From contig JAFLEH010000027.1 of the NCBI GenBank assembly GCA_017301995.1, positions 1 through 64,000 of the forward strand: a stretch of 64,000 nucleotides of DNA. The letters are read 5' to 3'. This DNA is from Verrucomicrobiota bacterium. GTDB taxonomy: Bacteria; Verrucomicrobiota; Verrucomicrobiia; Verrucomicrobiales; Akkermansiaceae. Below the pieces are notes generated by a model, which did not search any database, had not been told where the DNA came from, and saw only the letters and a program-made list of their open reading frames with translations. How positions within the stretch are numbered: position 1 is the first letter of the stretch; every line of letters begins with the position of its first letter. Of the stretch, positions 18,834 to 27,167 are shown piece after piece. The translations under genes were made by a program, and so were the position numbers.

Positions 18834-18860
18834 TGCACAAAATATGATACGCATTTTCCG
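18834..18860 (-). promoter_or_regulatory. Motif CGTATCATATTTT upstream of the Verru_Chthon gene
   Basis: Read on the minus strand, this is a CGTATCATATTTT core followed by GTGCA, about 70-95 bases before the ATG at 18764. Nearly the same word, in the same orientation relative to its gene, lies at 53252-53276 upstream of the PATR gene at 53389. It could be a promoter or operator shared by surface-protein genes. Confidence 0.35.
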
Positions 18861-18903
18861 CTGCCGGAAGCCATGACGGAGGTGCCATGGGCGGGGTGGT
18901 GAT

Positions 18904-21528
18904 TCAGCGGAGGATAAAGCTGGCCGGGGAGTAGGCGGATAGGTTGAAGGTGAGTTTGGCACCGTTGATCGGCACCGGGTCGCCGCACTTTTCTCCCCGG
19001 AGATTGACCGGTGTGGCGATTCCGAACTTGCCGGGGACCGTGACGGTGAGATCGCCACGGCGGCCGGATTGATCCCAGACGCGCAGCAGGGTGCCGGGGC
19101 CGTCGGGATTGGCGCCGAAGGCGGTGACCAGCACGCCGGGGCGCGAGACGCTCACGCCGGATTGGGTGGCGGGTAGCGGCCCGGCGGGGCCGTCGGCTGC
19201 GGCCGCGAGCAGCGGAACGCGGGCTTCCCAGGACGGTTTCGCCAGCGGCGCGTCCTGTTCGGTGTGGAGCGGCCACAGCTTCACGCGGCTGGAGTGGTCG
19301 CCCTCGATCCAATAGGGAAAATTGGTGTTCCACATGTTGTTGTAAAGGTTCACGAAGACGACGGGCTGTTTCGGCACGTAGTCGTAATCGTATTTCCACA
19401 GGCCGGGTTCGCCGAAGCTCATGGTGGGCGAGTCGAGCGCGCAGAGGCCGACGCCGCCGCGGTCGGGCGAAACGAGGGCCACGCCGGACTGGATGCCGTA
19501 GAGGTAGCGGTTGGCGCCGGGAACCTGGTCCTTCGCGGGATCCATCACGCCGCCGAGGCGGCCTAATAAAAATCGCGGGTTTTTCGCGGCGGCGGGGAAA
19601 CACAGCCAGCCGCCTTCGGGGATGGTATCGGGTTCCTTGCCGGAGATCTTCCATGATGTTTCGAGTGTGGCCTCGTGGGCGGGGAAGGTGAAGGTGAGCG
19701 AGACGCCCTTGGCGAGGCCTTTGGTATCGGAGGCGGTTAGGGTGAAGGTGTCGCCCAGTGCCGTGCGGCAGGCCTTGCCGGTCCATCCGGCGGGGGTGAC
19801 GGCCTCGTATCTCGCGTCCGCGGGCATGTCGGGCTTCGCGGTGGCGTTGAACGAGTTGTTCATCGTGCAATAGCGGTTGTAGTAATCGAGCGTCTGGTCC
19901 CTGCTGAACCTTTCATGCAGGAATTGGCCGAGCACGTAGGGGCTTGTCTTGTCCACCAGCTCGCGTCCGGTGGATTTTTCGACGAGCGAGGAGATCCCGC
20001 CCCGCGTGAGGTCGAAGGCGACCTTGAAATGGCGGGTTTCGAGTGGTTTGTCGGACAGGTCCGACACGTCCGACTTGTCGGACGAATCCCGCAGCGTCAC
20101 ATAGCCGCCGGCGGGCACGTCATTGGCGAAATACCGGCGGCCGTCCACCTCGACGACGCCGGAGCGTTTCCATGGCAGCGGATTGAAGGCCACCACGCGT
20201 TTTCCCTCCACATTGACCGAGCGGGCCAGCAGGTCCATGCGTTCCTTGATGGCTCCGCACGCGAGGGCGTCCGCCTTTTTCGCAAACGCGGCCTTGTCCG
20301 CGAAGCTGGACTCGAACTTCTTGTAGAACCCCTTGGCGCGCGCGTCCTTGAACGCCTGGCCATAGAAGTAGCGGCCCGGCAGGCCTGAGTTCCAGAACCC
20401 ATACCACGGGGTCATCGCGCCGAAGGTGTGCTCGCCGTAGAGCATGCTGTTTTCATAGGCCGCGGCGAGGGTGGGGGCGGCGTCGGGTGTTATGATTCCC
20501 CACGTCTTGAGTTCGGTATCCAACAGGTCGAGGGCGGGTAGAAGCGGACGTGTGTTGCGGGCGAGTTTCGATTCGGCGGGCATCGAGGTGACGCCGTGGA
20601 TCCACGGGTCGGCCATGTCGCCGCGAATCACGGGGAGGTTCGGCTTTTCCGCCAACACGGCGTGCGCGAACTCATCCATGGTGGCGAAGTGAAGTTTCAC
20701 GCCTGGCATGTTGGCGACGGCGTTGCGGACGCGGTCCACTTCCTGGGGCGAGGGAGGTCCTTCGTTGTCGTGGGTCATGATGACGGCCAGATAGTGTTTC
20801 GATGGCCAGTCCTTGGGAGGGGTTACGTCCGAGCCGTAATGAGGCGTGAAGTTGCAGAGCACGCGCGATCCGTCCGGACTTTCCCACCAGAAAAGCAGCG
20901 GCACCAGTGGCGAGCGGTTCGAGTAGTTGCAGCCGAGTTGGAGGAACCGGATGCCGGCGTTGGCGCATAAGGACGGCAGGAACCACGAGTGCGCGGGGAC
21001 ATCGGTCATCTTGGCGGAGATGGGCAGCGGCTTGCCGTAGGCGCGCGCCACTCTGGAGGCGAAGCCCAGCGAGCGCACATAGTCTTCCGGTTCGAAAACC
21101 TCGGTGTGCATCGTGGCGGGAAACGCATGCACGGCGAAGGCACCCTCGCGGATGCCCTCCTCGACCTTCGCCTTGCGCGCCGGGTCTTGTTGGGGGCCGA
21201 GGATGTTGGCGGCCAGCGGCCAGCCTGCGATGGTCCATTTGAAGCGCTCTGCGGCGGGTTTGGCCTTGTCCGCCTCCATCAGGCGGATGGCGTTGTCCAT
21301 CATGCCGACGCGGTATTTCTCGTTCACCGCGTCGATGGACATCGTGTAACCGAGATCACAGTGGGTTTTGAAGATCACCCAGACATCGGTGACCTTGGGC
21401 GCGGATTGGCCGGGTTTCAGGTTTGATGGGCGCGGTGGCACCGGAATCGGCGACTGTGGGACGTTCTGTGCGGAGAGCAGCCCGGCGGACAGGATGAGGA
21501 GTAATGTTAGATGAGTGGGGCACTTCAT
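18904..21528 (-). CDS. GH38-like (DUF5054) exported glycosidase, copy 1
   Basis: Protein of 874 aa with a signal peptide (MKCPTHLTLLLILSAGLLSAQ). It belongs to the DUF5054 group, whose N-terminal half resembles the GH38 alpha-mannosidase barrel. FKTHCDLGY supplies the H-x-D zinc pair (His56, Asp58). MTDVPAHSW (Asp176, His180) corresponds to the GH38 nucleophile/zinc-ligand segment, and FLQLGCNYSNRSPLVPLLFWWE follows. The C-terminal half is beta-rich and ends TFNLSAYSPASFILR, as in the paralogue at 24263-27121. Likely an alpha-mannosidase-type or related retaining glycosidase; the substrate is not established for the family. It lies 43 bp after the GH95 gene in the same operon. Confidence 0.78.
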   Translation of the reverse strand: MKCPTHLTLLLILSAGLLSAQNVPQSPIPVPPRPSNLKPGQSAPKVTDVWVIFKTHCDLGYTMSIDAVNEKYRVGMMDNAIRLMEADKAKPAAERFKWTIAGWPLAANILGPQQDPARKAKVEEGIREGAFAVHAFPATMHTEVFEPEDYVRSLGFASRVARAYGKPLPISAKMTDVPAHSWFLPSLCANAGIRFLQLGCNYSNRSPLVPLLFWWESPDGSRVLCNFTPHYGSDVTPPKDWPSKHYLAVIMTHDNEGPPSPQEVDRVRNAVANMPGVKLHFATMDEFAHAVLAEKPNLPVIRGDMADPWIHGVTSMPAESKLARNTRPLLPALDLLDTELKTWGIITPDAAPTLAAAYENSMLYGEHTFGAMTPWYGFWNSGLPGRYFYGQAFKDARAKGFYKKFESSFADKAAFAKKADALACGAIKERMDLLARSVNVEGKRVVAFNPLPWKRSGVVEVDGRRYFANDVPAGGYVTLRDSSDKSDVSDLSDKPLETRHFKVAFDLTRGGISSLVEKSTGRELVDKTSPYVLGQFLHERFSRDQTLDYYNRYCTMNNSFNATAKPDMPADARYEAVTPAGWTGKACRTALGDTFTLTASDTKGLAKGVSLTFTFPAHEATLETSWKISGKEPDTIPEGGWLCFPAAAKNPRFLLGRLGGVMDPAKDQVPGANRYLYGIQSGVALVSPDRGGVGLCALDSPTMSFGEPGLWKYDYDYVPKQPVVFVNLYNNMWNTNFPYWIEGDHSSRVKLWPLHTEQDAPLAKPSWEARVPLLAAAADGPAGPLPATQSGVSVSRPGVLVTAFGANPDGPGTLLRVWDQSGRRGDLTVTVPGKFGIATPVNLRGEKCGDPVPINGAKLTFNLSAYSPASFILR

Positions 21529-21571
21529 GGTGGGAGAGGGAAGGGTAGGGAGGATAGGGCGGAGCCGGGTT

Positions 21572-24244
21572 TCAAGGACGCACCTCCTTCACCACGGCGT
21601 CCACCCGCACCCTGACCTTGGCGGCGGCGGCGGGCGAGGTACGGCGGATGGAGTATGAGGCCACCTTGCCGTCCTGCCAGGCGCAGTCCACGGTGTAGCC
21701 GCCGCGGGCTCGGAGGCCGGTGAAGGAGCCTTGTCTGGCCCAGGCGGCGGGCAATGCCGGCAGGAGATGGATTTCCCCGGCATGGGATTGAAGGAGCATC
21801 TCGGCGATGGCGGCGGTGACACCGAAGGAGTTGTCGAGCTGGATGAGTTCCTGCCGGTGCTTGTGGTAGGGCAGATTCAGGCCAAGCATGTTTGGTGCGG
21901 TGTTGCCGGCCTTGCCGCGCACGAGTTGGTGCGCCCGGCCGCCCTCGCCGAGACGCGCCCACATGGCCGCGCGCCATGGCCAGACCCAGCCGTAGATGCT
22001 ATCGGGATGCATGTTCGCCGGGGTCCATGGCACCCCGGTCTTGTCGCTGGTGTCGTTGCTGCGGGCCAGCAGCGCGATCTTGGCGGCCTGCGCCAGGCCG
22101 GGCGTGCCGGTTTTGCTGATCTGGCGTCCCGGATAGAGCGCGAACAAGTGCGAGGTGTGGCGGTGTTTGTTGTTAGGATCGTCGCGGTCGGACTGCCATT
22201 CCTGAAGCTGGCCCCACCTGCCGATCCTGTTGGGTGCGAGGCGGTCCCGCATGCCGGCCACTTTCTTTCGGTAGTCCGCGTCCACGCCAAGGGCTTCCGA
22301 CGCCTGGACGAAGTCGTCGAAGAGTTCCCAAATGAGTTGCTGGTCGTGCATCACGCCGTCCTCGCGCGGGCCGTGCTCGGGCGACCAACCGTTAGGCGCG
22401 ACGAGCGTGCCGTCAGGCAGTTTTCTGAGCCGGTCTTCCCAGTGTTCGCAGATTTCCCTGAGGATGGGGTAGCCCTTCCCGCGCAGGAAGGCGTCGTCGC
22501 GGGTGAAGGCCCAGTGATCGAAAACATGCAGGGCGTACCACGCGCTGGCGGGAATGTTCCAATCCCAGCCGTTGCCGCCGAAGATGCTCTGACTGGTGCG
22601 GGCCGTCCAACCGCGGGTCTTTTCCCCGAATGCTTTTTTTGTCGCCACACGGCAAGCCGGCCCCTGGTTCACGATAAAATCCATCAGCGGCAGGGCGCAT
22701 TCGGCGAGGCCCGTGGTTTCGGCGGGCCAGTAGTTCATCTGGAGATTGATGTTGTTATGATAGTCGCTGGCCCATGCCGGCGCATTGCTGTCGTTCCACA
22801 GGCCCTGGAGGTTGGCGGGAAGGCCGCAAGGGCGCGAGGAGGAAACCAACAAATAGCGACCCATTTGGAAAAGCTGTGCCTCAAGCCCGGGATCGGCGGC
22901 TTGCTGTTTGAAATTTCCGCCGTCGGTGTAGCGGCGCAGGCGTTCGATGGTGGGCATGGCCTCGACCTCCGGAGCGCTCATGCCGAGATCCAATGAGCAG
23001 GCTCCCATCAGCCGGGTGAAATCCGCCAGGTGGGCGGCGCGCAATTCCGCGAAAGACTTGGTGTGGGCCGCGGCCAGTTCCTTCTCCAACAGCGGCATCG
23101 GGGCCGCGCCGCGCCAACCGTCCGCGAATGACGGCTTGTAGTCGGTGCGGGCGTTGAGCATCAGGGTCAGGGTGTCGCAACCATCGAAGCGGAGGGCGTT
23201 GCCTGCGGCGCGGATGTTGCCGCCGTCATGCGACACACGGAGCGAGGCTGCGAAGTTGAGTTTGTTAGCCATTGTGCCGGTGAAGGAAATGGTGTCCGCC
23301 CCTGCGGTGATCGTTGATCCGTCCTGCCCTGGCTTCAGGCGCAGCGTGCCGGAGAGCGCGCCTTTTTTGCCAGCCATATACCGGAACACCATCACTTGGT
23401 CCGGACGGCTGGCGAACGCCTCCCGCGAACATTTCACACCATCGGCGCGGGTGAACGAAACGCGGTGCAAGCCTTGCGTTAGATCGAGGGTCATCCGGTA
23501 GTCGGTGGGCGTGACCGCGGCCTTGGCATCCGCGAATGGGACTCCTTCCAGCGCGATGTCCGCGACTTGGAAATGGCTCGCCCGCGGCGGTGGGACGAAG
23601 GTGAGGCGATAGAAGCGGCAGGCTTCCGGCGCCGCCACGGCGAAGGTTTTGGTTTCGCCGCGGTTTCCGAAGGGAGCCGCCATGGTTCGGGTGTCCAGTT
23701 GGCGCCAGGCGAGACCATCCATGGAGCCATCGAGCGTCCACTCGCGCGGGTCGCGTTCCGGCACATCGCCAGCGCTGGTTAGGGAGTAGCGTGCGATCTT
23801 GCTGGGGTCCGGAAGTTCCGCCTGCCAGACCACGGTCTTGCCGGGATTTTCAACGCACCATTTGGTGCCCGTGTCACCATCCACCGTGTTGCCGATCCCC
23901 TGTCCGTTGCCGGCGGCGTGACCGCTGGGGGAGACGACCTCCGGCGGCCGCGGACCGCCCCAGGAGATGAACAGGTCGCCGAAATTCCGGTAGCCGCCGA
24001 ACCCGGTGTCGGAAAGGTCGTATCCGCCATCGAAGTTGTTAGCGCCACCCCAGAGTGAATTCTCGTTGAACTGGATGCGCTCGGACACGACACCGCCGAA
24101 GATCATCGCGCCCAGGCGGCCATTGCCGATAGGGAGTCCCTCGGTGTGCCAGTGCTTGGGATTGGCGGGTTGGTCGTAGAGGAGCGGCGGGAGAGTCGCG
24201 CCCTGGGCGCAGGCGGCGGCGAGCAAGCTGGCGAGGTGCTTCAT
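21572..24244 (-). CDS. Alpha-L-fucosidase, GH95, with inserted F5/8-type C domain
   Basis: Protein of 890 aa that hydrolyses terminal alpha-1,2-linked L-fucose (family activity; some members act on L-galactose). Signal peptide MKHLASLLAAACAQGA. The N-terminal beta domain begins HWHTEGLPIGNGRLGAMIFG and is interrupted at about residues 100-235 by a discoidin-like domain (NTVDGDTGTKWCVENPG...FYRLTFVPPPRASHFQVADI). The (alpha/alpha)6 domain keeps the catalytic set: Asn498 and Asn500 in NNINLQMNYWP, Glu623 in GWSPEHGP and Asp804 in IQLDNSFG. It sits between the two DUF5054 genes with gaps of 18 and 43 bp. An active enzyme is predicted. The inserted domain is probably a carbohydrate-binding module. 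Confidence 0.93.
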   Translation of the reverse strand: MKHLASLLAAACAQGATLPPLLYDQPANPKHWHTEGLPIGNGRLGAMIFGGVVSERIQFNENSLWGGANNFDGGYDLSDTGFGGYRNFGDLFISWGGPRPPEVVSPSGHAAGNGQGIGNTVDGDTGTKWCVENPGKTVVWQAELPDPSKIARYSLTSAGDVPERDPREWTLDGSMDGLAWRQLDTRTMAAPFGNRGETKTFAVAAPEACRFYRLTFVPPPRASHFQVADIALEGVPFADAKAAVTPTDYRMTLDLTQGLHRVSFTRADGVKCSREAFASRPDQVMVFRYMAGKKGALSGTLRLKPGQDGSTITAGADTISFTGTMANKLNFAASLRVSHDGGNIRAAGNALRFDGCDTLTLMLNARTDYKPSFADGWRGAAPMPLLEKELAAAHTKSFAELRAAHLADFTRLMGACSLDLGMSAPEVEAMPTIERLRRYTDGGNFKQQAADPGLEAQLFQMGRYLLVSSSRPCGLPANLQGLWNDSNAPAWASDYHNNINLQMNYWPAETTGLAECALPLMDFIVNQGPACRVATKKAFGEKTRGWTARTSQSIFGGNGWDWNIPASAWYALHVFDHWAFTRDDAFLRGKGYPILREICEHWEDRLRKLPDGTLVAPNGWSPEHGPREDGVMHDQQLIWELFDDFVQASEALGVDADYRKKVAGMRDRLAPNRIGRWGQLQEWQSDRDDPNNKHRHTSHLFALYPGRQISKTGTPGLAQAAKIALLARSNDTSDKTGVPWTPANMHPDSIYGWVWPWRAAMWARLGEGGRAHQLVRGKAGNTAPNMLGLNLPYHKHRQELIQLDNSFGVTAAIAEMLLQSHAGEIHLLPALPAAWARQGSFTGLRARGGYTVDCAWQDGKVASYSIRRTSPAAAAKVRVRVDAVVKEVRP

Positions 24245-24262
24245 GGGGAATCTCTTTGGAAA

Positions 24263-27121
24263 CTATTCGAGGACGAAACTAGCCGGGGCGTAGGAGGGAA
24301 GGCCCAGGGTGAGCTTGCCGTTCTTGATCGGCAACGAACCGCCGGATTTTTCGCCGCGGAGATTCACCGGCGTGGCGACCGTTGGATTTCCGGGCAGCGT
24401 CACGGTGATATCACCGGAGCCGCCGCTTTGATCCCAGACGCGGAGCAAGGTCCCTTGGCCGTCCGGGTTCTTACCGAACGCGGTGACGAGCACGCCCTTG
24501 CGGGAAACGGCGACGCCGCTGGCGGTGGCGGGAAGTTTTCCGGCCGGGGCATCGACGGTGGCGGCGAGCAGCGGGTGCCGGGTTTCGAGCGACGGCGTGA
24601 CGAGCGAGTCCGCTTGGTCGGCGGAACAGGTGGGCCACAGCCGCACTTTGGCACTCCACGAACCCTTGATCCACATCGGAAAGTTGGTGGACCACATGTT
24701 GTTGTAGAGGTGAATGAAGACTTGGGAGCGCTGTGGTGTGAAATCGCGCGAGAACTCCCATGCGCCGGGTTTGCCGAGACTCACAACCGGTGAATCCGCC
24801 GAACAAATGCCGACACCGCGGCCGTCCGGGCCGGTGACGGTGAGGCCGGATTCGAGGGAGATCAAATGGCGGTTGCTGGCGCGGACGAAATCCGTGGCGG
24901 GATCGGCTATGCCGCCGAGACGGCCAAGGCGGAAGGCGGGCTTGTCGATGGCGAAGGGCAGGCAGATCCAGCCGGCCTCGGGGCGCGCCGTGGGGGGCTT
25001 GTTATCAATGAACACCTCCATGTCGATGACCGGAAACTTCTGATAGATCGTGATTCTCAGTCGTGTGGCGTGGGGCACGCCATTGCCCGCGGGGCAGCTT
25101 GTCTCGGCGACATCGGCGTCGGTGCCGCGGGTGATGGTCCATTTGGCGCTTTTGGGAGTCGCCTCGATGTGCGGAACGGTGTCGGGCAGCCAGGTTTTAC
25201 CGAACCCGGCGTTGCGGTTGCGGGTATAGGTATCGCGGAAACGGTCGGTCTCCGCGCGGCTGAACTGCTGATAGAGGTACTCGCCGAGGCCGAAGCGCGC
25301 GTCTTTGTCGACGAGTTCGCGGCCGTCGCGTTTGTCGATCACGGAGTTGACTGCGGCGCGGTCTGGCGCGAGGGTGAGGCGGAAGTGCGGGTTATCGAGG
25401 ATGTTGGTGTCTGTTTTGCCGGACGGATCCGGGGAGTCGTGCGGAGCAAGTGTGGTCCAGCCACCAGGCGGCACACTCTCCACAAAGCGCGGTTTGCCAT
25501 TGATCAGTACGATGCCGGAGCGTGGCCATGGCAGCGGGTTGAAGACCACGGTGCGTTTGCCGTTCACGGCAACGGAGCGTGCCAGGAGGTCGAGGTTTTT
25601 GGTTAGCAGTTGTGAGGAGATGGCGGCGGATTCCTCTATGTAGGACCGGTGTTCGTCCCACGACGCCTCGAAGCGGCGGTAGAGGTCGGGCAGGCCGTCC
25701 TTGACGAGTTTGTCCCACTGCTCGCCGTCGGGTAGATGGTGTTTGTGGTAGGCGTGGGAGAGGCCCCAGGTGTGTTCGGAGTGGAGCATGCAGGTTTCAT
25801 AGGCGCGGGCGATGGCGGCTTCCTGGCCAGTGGTGCCGAGCAGGGAGCCGAGGGCCTCGGCGGCTGCGAGTTGCGGGCGGGCGTTGCGGGCGAGTTTCAT
25901 GCCGACGGGCGAGGACATCGGGCCGTGGATCCAGGTATCCGGCATGTCGGCTCGGACTACGGGCAACGTGGGTTTTTCGGCGAGCAGGGCGTCCGCAAAG
26001 TCGGAGAGTTCACCCACGGTGATGCGAGCCTTGGGGAATTTCTCGCGAATGCGTTTGATGTGGGCGCTGACTTCGTCGGGGCGAGGCGGGCCGTGGTTGT
26101 CGCCGGTATGGATGAGCGCCAGCCAAGTCTTGTGAGGCCAGTGCGGCGAGGGCAGCAGGCCGGTGCCGTAGCCGTCGGCGGAGTAGTAGGTGAGCACGCG
26201 CGAGCCGTCAGGGCCTTCCCACCAGAAGAGGGTGGGCACTTCCACTGGCGAGCTGTGGCCGTTGCAGCCGAGGTGGAGAAAATCGACACCCGCGTGCTTG
26301 AGCAGCGTGGGCAGAATCCATGAGTGGCATGGGACGTCGGTCATTTTCGCGGCGCGCGGCAGAGGCTTGCCGATGGAGCGTGCGAGTTGGGACGAGTGGA
26401 TGAAGCCCCGGGTGAGTTCCTCGGAATCCATCACATCGGTGTGCACGGTGAAAGGCAGGGCGTGAACGGCGAAGCGACCGCTCTGGAAAGCCCTGGTGAT
26501 CCGCTGTTTGCGCTCGGTGCTTTGGCCGGGCCAATCGGCCAGGATTTCTTTCATGGGCCAACCGGGGATGGTCCAGACGAATTGTTGGTCGCGCGGCAGG
26601 TTGGCGTTGTCGTCCACAACCTTGAGCGCCTGGTCGATCATGGTGGTGCGATAGGATTGAACGACATCGCGGGCGAGTTGGGTGTAGCCGATGTCGAAGT
26701 GGGTTTTGTAAACCAGGATGAAGCGTTCGACCTCGGCCGCGCCTGCGGCGAGTTGGGCGGGTTGCGCGTCCTCCATCGTGTTCGGGCCGTGGACGTCGAA
26801 CTCGGTGTAAAACGTGTGGGTTTTGAGCGGGCTGGAGGCTTTGGGAGACTCGGTGGCGCGCAGGTCCCAAAGCAGGAACCGGAAGGTGCCCAATGGCTGG
26901 TTGCCGTTGGCGAGTTCGGCGAGTGGCGCGCCTTTGGCGTCGGGGGTGCCGCCGACCAGGCTTAGTGTCGCGGATTCCGCGAGGTCGCCGCGACGCGGGG
27001 AGACGATGCTCGGAAAATGCCAGGAGGGTCCTTCGATCCGACCACGCTCAACTTGAACCGATGGTGCTGCGTCGAGCAGTGGCATTGACAGGAGCAGGAG
27101 TGGAAGAAAGTGTCTCGTCAT
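24263..27121 (-). CDS. GH38-like (DUF5054) exported glycosidase, copy 2
   Basis: Protein of 952 aa, a paralogue of 18904-21528 with the same layout plus ~85 extra N-terminal residues before the barrel. The frame is open to 27265, but ATG 27121 gives a good signal peptide (MTRHFLPLLLLSMPLLDAA), so the extension is not used. VYKTHFDIGYT supplies the H-x-D pair (His141, Asp143) and KMTDVPCHSWILPTL holds the candidate nucleophile Asp262 and His266. The C-terminus TLGLPSYAPASFVLE parallels copy 1. Two non-identical copies flanking GH95 suggest different linkages or positions on one glycan. Activity is inferred from the fold. Confidence 0.78.
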   Translation of the reverse strand: MTRHFLPLLLLSMPLLDAAPSVQVERGRIEGPSWHFPSIVSPRRGDLAESATLSLVGGTPDAKGAPLAELANGNQPLGTFRFLLWDLRATESPKASSPLKTHTFYTEFDVHGPNTMEDAQPAQLAAGAAEVERFILVYKTHFDIGYTQLARDVVQSYRTTMIDQALKVVDDNANLPRDQQFVWTIPGWPMKEILADWPGQSTERKQRITRAFQSGRFAVHALPFTVHTDVMDSEELTRGFIHSSQLARSIGKPLPRAAKMTDVPCHSWILPTLLKHAGVDFLHLGCNGHSSPVEVPTLFWWEGPDGSRVLTYYSADGYGTGLLPSPHWPHKTWLALIHTGDNHGPPRPDEVSAHIKRIREKFPKARITVGELSDFADALLAEKPTLPVVRADMPDTWIHGPMSSPVGMKLARNARPQLAAAEALGSLLGTTGQEAAIARAYETCMLHSEHTWGLSHAYHKHHLPDGEQWDKLVKDGLPDLYRRFEASWDEHRSYIEESAAISSQLLTKNLDLLARSVAVNGKRTVVFNPLPWPRSGIVLINGKPRFVESVPPGGWTTLAPHDSPDPSGKTDTNILDNPHFRLTLAPDRAAVNSVIDKRDGRELVDKDARFGLGEYLYQQFSRAETDRFRDTYTRNRNAGFGKTWLPDTVPHIEATPKSAKWTITRGTDADVAETSCPAGNGVPHATRLRITIYQKFPVIDMEVFIDNKPPTARPEAGWICLPFAIDKPAFRLGRLGGIADPATDFVRASNRHLISLESGLTVTGPDGRGVGICSADSPVVSLGKPGAWEFSRDFTPQRSQVFIHLYNNMWSTNFPMWIKGSWSAKVRLWPTCSADQADSLVTPSLETRHPLLAATVDAPAGKLPATASGVAVSRKGVLVTAFGKNPDGQGTLLRVWDQSGGSGDITVTLPGNPTVATPVNLRGEKSGGSLPIKNGKLTLGLPSYAPASFVLE

Positions 27122-27167
27122 ATTTGGTGTTAGGATGACTCGCGGCAGACGGGAAGACCTAACGGCC

